From: CANLBN01 sp047638515
GTDB lineage: Bacteria; Pseudomonadota; Gammaproteobacteria; Pseudomonadales; Cellvibrionaceae
NCBI GenBank assembly: GCA_047638515.1
Contig: JBLIME010000154.1
Coordinates: 1 to 6,590 of the forward strand
Length of the DNA: 6,590 nucleotides
Direction of reading: 5' to 3'
Part shown: one piece after another, positions 1-4,391 of the stretch
Numbering within the stretch: the first letter of the stretch is position 1
Layout: every line of letters begins with the position of its first letter
Notes under the pieces: generated by a model
The model's database searches: none
Told to the model about the DNA's origin: nothing
Seen by the model: only the letters and a program-made list of their open reading frames with translations
Made by a program: the position numbers and the translations under genes

Positions 1-405
1 CACTTTAGCAATTAATAATAAGTCAGCAATAAAGCGAGATGCGGCATGTATATCAATTGCTGAGGGTAGCACTGGAATAATAATCACGTCGGATTGGGTT
101 AAAATATTTCGAAAAGCTAATACATCTAAGCTTGATGGACTGTCTACAACAGCTTTTTGGGTGTTCGCCTCTGGGCGAACAAACCAGCTGCGGGTCACAT
201 TAGTGCTAGGTTTGTAAGCTGCGATAGATTGAATAGTTGGAGCTGACTCTGGTCTGCGTTTAAGCCAAAAAGTACTAGAACCCTGACTGTCATAATCAAT
301 TAATGCGGTTTTATAGTTCGACTTCGCGTAATAACTCGCGATGTTAGTAGACAGAGTAGTTTTACCCGCACCCCCTTTTGAATTAACCACAGTTACAGTA
401 AACAT
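1..405 (-). CDS. ParA/MinD-family P-loop ATPase, N-terminal part (runs off the left edge)
   Basis: Reading the complement from ATG at 405-403 gives 135 uninterrupted codons to the window edge, so the C-terminus is missing. The protein opens with a beta strand and a deviant Walker A motif, KGGAGKTT (residues 10-17), with the signature lysine of ParA/MinD/Soj ATPases at K10 and the P-loop lysine at K15. The switch I / Walker A' segment LIDYDSQGSS (35-44) follows. VVDSP (86-90) fits the Walker B position, and VIIIPVLPSAIDIHAA (107-122) is a typical later ParA segment. There is no N-terminal DNA-binding extension, so this is the short type, usually about 200-220 residues. Such proteins partition or position DNA or protein cargo by ATP-dependent dimerisation. 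No ParB or other partner is visible, so the cargo is unknown. No clear Shine-Dalgarno precedes the start. The family call is firm; the specific role is not. Confidence 0.9.
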   Translation of the reverse strand, partial: MFTVTVVNSKGGAGKTTLSTNIASYYAKSNYKTALIDYDSQGSSTFWLKRRPESAPTIQSIAAYKPSTNVTRSWFVRPEANTQKAVVDSPSSLDVLAFRNILTQSDVIIIPVLPSAIDIHAASRFIADLLLIAKV

Positions 406-880
406 ATCATTGCCGAATCGGGCCCAGTTAAAAGTTGAAGAATCGTTTGTCAGTGCAAATATAAAACCGAAATCAATAAAAGCCAACGACCCAGTTAATT
501 AATATTACGACCATCTTGCTGTTATGGTGATAAATTTCGAAGTTAGCGAGTCATTTGAATCTAAATAGCTGACAGTCGTTCGAGTAATCAATCGCTATTA
601 AGCCAAGACCGTTGACCTTAGTCGGATCACATTCTTCAAGGTCCATAGAAACCAAGAGGATGTCTCTAACCAGTTCTTGTACTTATTGACCTGATTGGGT
701 GCCAAGTGGACCACATTCTAAAAACTTGGGGGTGTTAATCTGTCAGTCGGTGTCGTTGACTTCGTCAGCTTCAAGACAGAATAAATATTACGCATATACC
801 CGCATAGTTTGGATCTAGTCATCTTTACAGCATTGGCTGATGGCTTGCTAATAGATACTGATAGCTTTTCGATAGCTTTT
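406..880. other. Gene-poor spacer between the ParA-like gene and the modF remnant
   Basis: I find no intact gene in this stretch. It holds the leader and candidate promoter of the - strand ParA-like gene near its left end. On the - strand, 742-551 reads as 64 codons with one in-frame TAA at 683-685. The downstream half includes a 31-codon ATG frame (646-551) with a protein-like sequence (begins MDLEECDPTKVNG), but I recognise no family and the length is within chance. On the + strand, the frame from 785 runs open to 895 and passes into the modF-like remnant. Residues such as RIYPHSLDLV and DTDSFSI could be worn versions of the ModF segment before the signature motif, but this part is too weak to annotate as coding. 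Confidence 0.5.
458..486 (-). promoter_or_regulatory. Candidate sigma-70-type promoter for the ParA-like gene
   Basis: On the complement, TTGGCT (486-481) and TATATT (463-458) are separated by exactly 17 bp, matching the -35 and -10 consensus at 4 of 6 and 5 of 6 positions. Transcription would start near 451, giving a leader of about 46 nt before the ATG at 405. This is consensus matching by eye in A/T-rich sequence, so a chance match is possible. Confidence 0.4.
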
Positions 881-881
881 C
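860..881. repeat. Exact 11-bp tandem duplication
   Basis: GATAGCTTTTC occurs twice in immediate succession, at 860-870 and 871-881. Eleven is not a multiple of three, so if this DNA once coded, the duplication would shift the frame. It adjoins the left end of the recognisable modF-like remnant and fits replication slippage in sequence that is no longer under selection. Confidence 0.85.
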
Positions 882-1142
882 AGTGGCTTACTGCATAGGT
901 ATTATAGACGATTGGCACAGGAATAATGGTGAATACGATTATTAATTGCCAGAGCCATGGTGAAACATTCGCCGTTGTTGATTTTAGATGAACCCTGTTT
1001 AGGACTGGATGATATGGACCGTCAGTTAGAACCCGCCTTAATTGAAAAAACATGTACCGACAGTGAAACCTCTGTGCTCTTCGCCAATCATCATCGCGGA
1101 GATCAGATTAAGGGCATCTATAATTTCTTGGCGCTGGAGTAA
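881..1142 (+). pseudogene. modF: Remnant of a ModF-like ABC transporter ATP-binding protein (C-terminal end)
   Basis: The frame ending in TAA at 1140-1142 encodes RLLIARAMVKHSP, then Walker B and D-loop LLILDEPCLGLDD and an H-loop region VLFANHH. It closely follows the C-terminal end of E. coli ModF (ARALVKHPTLLILDEPLQGL, then a SHH H-loop). Earlier pieces of the same domain lie in other frames. QWLTA (881-895) joins GIIDDWHRNNGE (898-933) if one base was lost near 896-897. NNGE joins RLLIARA (from 936) if one base was lost near 934-935, restoring a GEQR-type signature motif. The Walker A region and the whole first ABC domain expected in a protein of about 490 residues are absent, because the ParA-like gene occupies that space. 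A 61-codon ATG frame at 957-1142 survives but lacks Walker A and cannot be a working ATPase. ModF is linked to molybdate transport; a paralogous ABC protein as source is possible. The left limit is uncertain and could reach 785. Confidence 0.75.
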
Positions 1143-1186
1143 ATTAAAAACAGCAAAGCACTTACCTTTAATGATCGAGTCAATTG

Positions 1187-1218
1187 GAGTAATGAAGGCT
1201 TAGTACTCCTCATTACTC
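1187..1218. repeat. Inverted repeat with perfect 9-bp arms
   Basis: GAGTAATGA (1187-1195) and TCATTACTC (1210-1218) are exact reverse complements separated by a 14-nt loop. No T-run follows on either strand (the + side continues GCAATCTACAATAAAAAA), so it does not look like an intrinsic terminator. It lies 45 bp after the stop of the modF remnant and may be a relic of that gene's 3' region or an unrelated dyad. Confidence 0.6.
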
Positions 1219-1722
1219 GCAATCTACAATAAAAAAACAGCTTATTGGTAATCTCCGCAGGACAGCTAATTTATAGACAGTCATTATCCTTTTAGTGGGA
1301 TCTGACGAGCTAAAATGAACTGAGATATAAATCGACAATAAAGCCTCATACTTTTAGACTGCTAAGTGGCAACGACAACGAGTCGGAAAATGTCACTGCA
1401 CTGCCTATTGCACTCCTAACTTTGATCGAAGTTTTAAGTCCTCTGACAATTGGTTTTGTTCCTTAAGATATTAAATCTAGACTTTAATTATTCTGCCTAA
1501 GATTCGAATACTTGATATCAATCTTTACGGCCCAACCAAGCTCGTCAGGGCTAAAGACGTCGAAAGCCTAATGCTGGCGCCTTAGCGAGAGGATTAAAGT
1601 AGACGAATTCTCACGCTTATTTAAGTTAGACCCTTGTGATTATAAGTCACTTACTTTCAAACTGCCCAAGCTCTTATTCTGTAATCTGTCACCAACTTCA
1701 AACATTAACGCATCCATTACCG

Positions 1723-1728
1723 TATACT
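1723..1728 (+). promoter_or_regulatory. Possible -10 element upstream of the YfcG-like gene
   Basis: TATACT matches the -10 consensus at 5 of 6 positions and lies 64 bp before the ATG at 1793. At an 18-bp spacing the -35 position is CAAACA (1699-1704), only 3 of 6 matches, so the promoter would be weak or activator-dependent. Some promoter is expected here because the gene follows a long non-coding stretch and may lead the operon. Confidence 0.25.
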
Positions 1729-1792
1729 GATGGGTAGGCTTGTGTGAATCATTTAAGCTTTACAAAGACTCTTTTAAAAAACAGAAACTACT

Positions 1793-2422
1793 ATGATTGA
1801 TCTCTATACATTTGGAACGCCCAACGGACGCAAAGCGTCTATCATGTTGGAAGAGACCGGTTTGGACTATACCTCCCACGCCATCGACATCACTAAAGAT
1901 GATCAATTCAAAACAGACTTTTTAAGAATTAGCCCCAACAACAAAATACCCGCTATTGTCGATCACGACAACGGCATAAGCATGATGGAGTCGGGCGCTA
2001 TATTATTATATTTAGCAGAAAAGACCGGTCGATTTTTATCGAGTGATTTCAACAAGCGCTGGCAGACTATTGAGTGGCTAATGTGGCAGATGGGAGGGCT
2101 GGGGCCAATGGCGGGGCAAGCTCATCACTTTTCAAAATTCAATCCTGAAGCCTCGACCTACGCAAAAAAACGTTATATCGACGAGACCAAGCGGCTATAC
2201 AAGGTGCTCAACAGACAGCTAGAAGATAAAGACTATATAGTTGACGAATACTCTATTGCCGATATAGCGGCCTGGCCGTGGGTGTCACGCTTCGAGTGGC
2301 AACAAATCAATTTAAGTGACTTCCCAAATGTGCAGCGTTGGTATCGACATATCGCGAAGCGCCCAGCGGTCCTAGCAGGCTATCACGTGCCCAATTTTAT
2401 CAGTGATATACCGGGCTGTTGA
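1793..2422 (+). CDS. yfcG: Nu-class glutathione transferase / GSH-dependent disulfide-bond oxidoreductase, YfcG-like
   Basis: This 209-residue cytosolic protein matches E. coli YfcG (215 residues) along its length. The thioredoxin-fold N-terminal half starts MIDLYTFGTPNGRK, with T9 and N11 at the positions that bind the glutathione thiols in YfcG in place of a catalytic Tyr, Ser or Cys. FLRISPNNKIPAIVDH (43-58) carries the cis-proline, and ESGAILLYLAEKTG (66-79) the glutathione-binding E-S pair. The helical C-terminal half includes WLMWQMGGLGPMAGQAHHF (95-113), and SIADIAAWPWV closely follows the E. coli segment. Family members have low classical transferase activity but reduce disulfides such as 2-hydroxyethyl disulfide using two glutathiones. 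The ATG aligns with the E. coli start; upstream is only a weak purine-rich stretch (ACAGAAACTACT). It lies 102 bp before mnmH on the same strand, so co-transcription is plausible but not shown. The name follows similarity to E. coli recalled from memory. Confidence 0.92.
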   Translation: MIDLYTFGTPNGRKASIMLEETGLDYTSHAIDITKDDQFKTDFLRISPNNKIPAIVDHDNGISMMESGAILLYLAEKTGRFLSSDFNKRWQTIEWLMWQMGGLGPMAGQAHHFSKFNPEASTYAKKRYIDETKRLYKVLNRQLEDKDYIVDEYSIADIAAWPWVSRFEWQQINLSDFPNVQRWYRHIAKRPAVLAGYHVPNFISDIPGC

Positions 2423-2440
2423 TACACATCGTCAACAGTC
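2414..2440 (+). repeat. Small hairpin over the stop codon of the YfcG-like gene
   Basis: CTGTTGA (2416-2422, ending in the stop codon) pairs perfectly with TCAACAG (2432-2438) around a 9-nt loop. A G-U and a G-C pair extend the stem to 9 bp (2414-2440). The following bases (AAGCTCACC) contain no U-run, so a classical intrinsic terminator is unlikely. It could affect mRNA processing or partly attenuate read-through into mnmH. Confidence 0.4.
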
Positions 2441-2524
2441 AAGCTCACCGACAACTAATACCTAAGATTCACACCTAGCGTTAATGTTTAGCGTCCACTA
2501 TCTAACTTTATTCGAGCCCTTATT

Positions 2525-3607
2525 TTGCAAGCCATCACCGATTTTGAGCAGTTGTTTTTATCCGACACACCGATGCTGGATGTGCGTGCACCCATTGAAT
2601 TTAATAACGGCGCTTTTCCCTGCAGTGTCAATGCACCGTTAATGACCGACGCCGAGCGCAAAGCAGTAGGCACCTGTTACAAACAGCACGGCTCAGACGC
2701 CGCTTTAAAACTTGGTCACCGATTAGTTTGTGGGGACATCAAAGCTCAACGCGTCCAACAGTGGCAAGACTTCGCCACCAAACATCCCGACGGCATCTTG
2801 TATTGTTTTAGAGGCGGCCTGCGCTCGCGTATCTCTCAGCAATGGCTCGGTGATATTGGTATAGAGCGACCCTATGTGGAGGGCGGCTATAAAGCTATGC
2901 GTAGTTATTTGTTGGAGCAGTTACATCAGCGAGTCAACGAGGGCCAATTCATTTTATTGGCGGGTAGAACTGGCAGCGGCAAAACAGAAGTGATTAACGC
3001 GTGGCCCCACGCAATCGATCTCGAAGGCCTCGCCTGCCACAGAGGCAGTGCTTTTGGTAAAACTTTTGTGCCACAACCCGCGCAAATTGATTTCGAAAAT
3101 GCCTGGTCAGTCGCTTGGTTAAAGCGTATTCAAATAGACAAGTCACCGGTGCTGGTTGAAGATGAATCGCATTTAATCGGAAAAGTTGTGGTGTTACGTG
3201 AGTACTTAGCAGCGACTGAATTTGCCAGTAATGTTTTACTCGAGGTGCCCTATCAAGAACGCATTGCCCGCATTCGGCGCGATTATTTTATGGATGCTTT
3301 CGAGCACTATCAAAAAAATGATCCCAACACGGCTCACGATTTACTAGATGCATTTATTCGGGATGCCGTGCTGCGCATTAAAAAACGTTTGGGCGGCGCT
3401 CGCTTTACGTTTATTAACCACACCCTAGATGCGGCAATGATCGCACTCAAAAGTCAAAACCAGTGGTCTGGTTTTGACGATATTATCAATGCACTGCTGA
3501 GTGAATATTACGATCCAATGTATGAGTATCAGTACCAGAAAAAAGCCGATAAAACTATTTTTAAAGGCACCCATGCCGAGATTATTGAATGGCTAACGGC
3601 GAGGTAA
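2525..3607 (+). CDS. mnmH: tRNA 2-selenouridine synthase MnmH (SelU, YbbB)
   Basis: MnmH converts wobble 2-thiouridine (mnm5s2U and relatives in Lys, Glu and Gln tRNAs) to 2-selenouridine with selenophosphate, through a geranylated intermediate. The 360-residue product follows E. coli MnmH (364) end to end. The rhodanese domain has LDVRAPIEF (18-26), GTCYKQHGSDAAL (49-61) and the active-site loop YCFRGGLRS (93-101), with C94 at the position of the essential E. coli C97. VEGGYKA (118-124) links to the P-loop domain, with Walker A GRTGSGKT (147-154), DLEGLACHRGSAFG (165-178) and EDES (212-215). The family C-terminal YYDPMYEYQYQKKAD is present. The start is TTG at 2525: an in-frame stop lies at 2489-2491, no ATG or GTG intervenes, and the next ATG (2573) would cut into the rhodanese domain. 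No Shine-Dalgarno is evident. The next gene starts 4 bp after the stop. Confidence 0.96.
   Translation: MQAITDFEQLFLSDTPMLDVRAPIEFNNGAFPCSVNAPLMTDAERKAVGTCYKQHGSDAALKLGHRLVCGDIKAQRVQQWQDFATKHPDGILYCFRGGLRSRISQQWLGDIGIERPYVEGGYKAMRSYLLEQLHQRVNEGQFILLAGRTGSGKTEVINAWPHAIDLEGLACHRGSAFGKTFVPQPAQIDFENAWSVAWLKRIQIDKSPVLVEDESHLIGKVVVLREYLAATEFASNVLLEVPYQERIARIRRDYFMDAFEHYQKNDPNTAHDLLDAFIRDAVLRIKKRLGGARFTFINHTLDAAMIALKSQNQWSGFDDIINALLSEYYDPMYEYQYQKKADKTIFKGTHAEIIEWLTAR
3601..3605 (+). promoter_or_regulatory. Ribosome binding site for the membrane-protein gene, inside the mnmH end
   Basis: GAGGT sits 6 nt before the ATG at 3612 and overlaps the last codons of mnmH (stop TAA at 3605-3607). It is the clearest Shine-Dalgarno in the window and supports both the chosen start and tight coupling to mnmH. 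Confidence 0.7.
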
Positions 3608-3611
3608 AAGT

Positions 3612-4391
3612 ATGCAACTCACCCATACAACCCGAGTATTGGCTAGCTTCGGGATTCTACTGGTACTGGCAGCAAATTGGTTGCCACCAATTGATCGCAT
3701 CGCACAAGAGTTTTTATCCGACAGTATCAGCAGTAATGCCATCATCTTTGGTGTAGTGCGCAGCCTCAATGGGGTTATCTCGGTGATTCAATCTACCGAC
3801 ATCGGCATCGGTGTCGCCAGCGTGAGCATCGGGGAAATTCTCGACCCCGTTAATGACTTAATTGAGCGATTTTCGGCCCTGTTGTTAGTCACACTAACAG
3901 CGCTAGGTATTGCACAGGTTTTGTTATTGTTGACGCTGTCACTTCCGATCAAAATTGTCTTCACGGGCATCGCGCTTGGGTGCGGGCTAAGCTTATGGCT
4001 CAAACCTAATGGGTTGCCTCGACTTTTAAAATGGGCGCTATTAATTATTTTTATACGCTTTATCTTTGTGTTTCAAATTGGTCTTGTGTGGTTATTCGAT
4101 TGGCTTTATTTTGATGCCACGGGAGAGACCGCCATGTCGGTGCTAGAGGCAACTATTCGCGTGGTTGAAAACTTAAAAGAATCGATCGAAAACATTAATC
4201 TCAGTGAATTAATTTTTGGAGCCGATATTCCCGCACTCAAGAATGAAGATCTAGGCGCACAGATATCAAGTTCGGTGGTGACGTTGATTGTCGGTATGTT
4301 ATTTAAAAGTATTATTATTCCCGTGGGCACGCTTTGGCTAGGTTACAAGGCGGTTGCTCGTGCTTTCACAAGTAACAATCACTATGTATAA
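3612..4391 (+). CDS. Uncharacterised multi-pass inner-membrane protein in the mnmH-selD operon
   Basis: I do not recognise a named family. The 259-residue product has a hydrophobic segment near the N-terminus (about 10-24, a membrane anchor or signal-like helix), then a stretch of about 60 residues of mixed polarity, probably outside the membrane. Strongly hydrophobic segments follow at about 88-110, 112-130 and 140-165. A second polar stretch of about 55 residues (168-222) comes next, then a last hydrophobic segment at about 223-247 and a short basic tail. The polar stretch before the second helix carries SIGEILDPVNDLIERFS (72-88), which looks like a conserved motif. Only two cysteine-poor regions are visible (C124 is the sole cysteine) and there is no ATPase, transporter-signature or metal-binding motif. 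A good GAGGT ribosome site precedes the ATG. The gene starts 4 bp after mnmH and overlaps selD by 8 bp, so a role linked to selenium is an inference from position only. Confidence 0.85.
   Translation: MQLTHTTRVLASFGILLVLAANWLPPIDRIAQEFLSDSISSNAIIFGVVRSLNGVISVIQSTDIGIGVASVSIGEILDPVNDLIERFSALLLVTLTALGIAQVLLLLTLSLPIKIVFTGIALGCGLSLWLKPNGLPRLLKWALLIIFIRFIFVFQIGLVWLFDWLYFDATGETAMSVLEATIRVVENLKESIENINLSELIFGADIPALKNEDLGAQISSSVVTLIVGMLFKSIIIPVGTLWLGYKAVARAFTSNNHYV

Larger units (their letters stand above)
1143..1792. other. Gene-free spacer upstream of the YfcG-like gene
   Basis: Stops are frequent in all frames and I recognise no protein family or RNA gene in this 650-bp stretch. It contains an inverted repeat at 1187-1218 and, near its right end, a possible -10 element for the downstream gene. 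Short open stretches exist on both strands: a + strand frame of about 45 codons ends in TAA near 1470, and a - strand frame of about 25 codons lies around 1490-1570. They lack convincing starts and homology. Adjacent to a pseudogene, the region reads as decayed or non-coding DNA. A small RNA cannot be excluded by eye. Confidence 0.5.

Noticed and set aside
690..740. Possible worn Walker A region of the modF remnant (LIGCQVDHILKT on the + strand)
   Set aside because: It lacks the GxxGxGKS/T pattern; the resemblance depends on choosing frames freely.
957..1142. 61-codon ATG frame as a stand-alone small gene
   Set aside because: It encodes only Walker B to the H-loop of an ABC ATPase, with the preceding signature motif present in another frame, so it is the tail of a broken gene.
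406..1792. Insertion sequence, CRISPR array or tRNA gene in the spacer
   Set aside because: I saw no transposase homology, terminal inverted repeat pair with target duplication, regularly spaced repeats or tRNA cloverleaf.
2416..2438. LexA-type SOS box (CTGT...ACAG) after the YfcG-like gene
   Set aside because: The half-sites are too far apart for the usual CTGT-N8-ACAG spacing, and the element lies over a stop codon rather than at a promoter.
2488..2673. Minus-strand 61-codon frame over the mnmH start
   Set aside because: It is antisense to a well-conserved gene and resembles no family; the same applies to the antisense frames at 3788-4003, 4106-4330, 4693-4911, 5271-5597 and 6078-6266.
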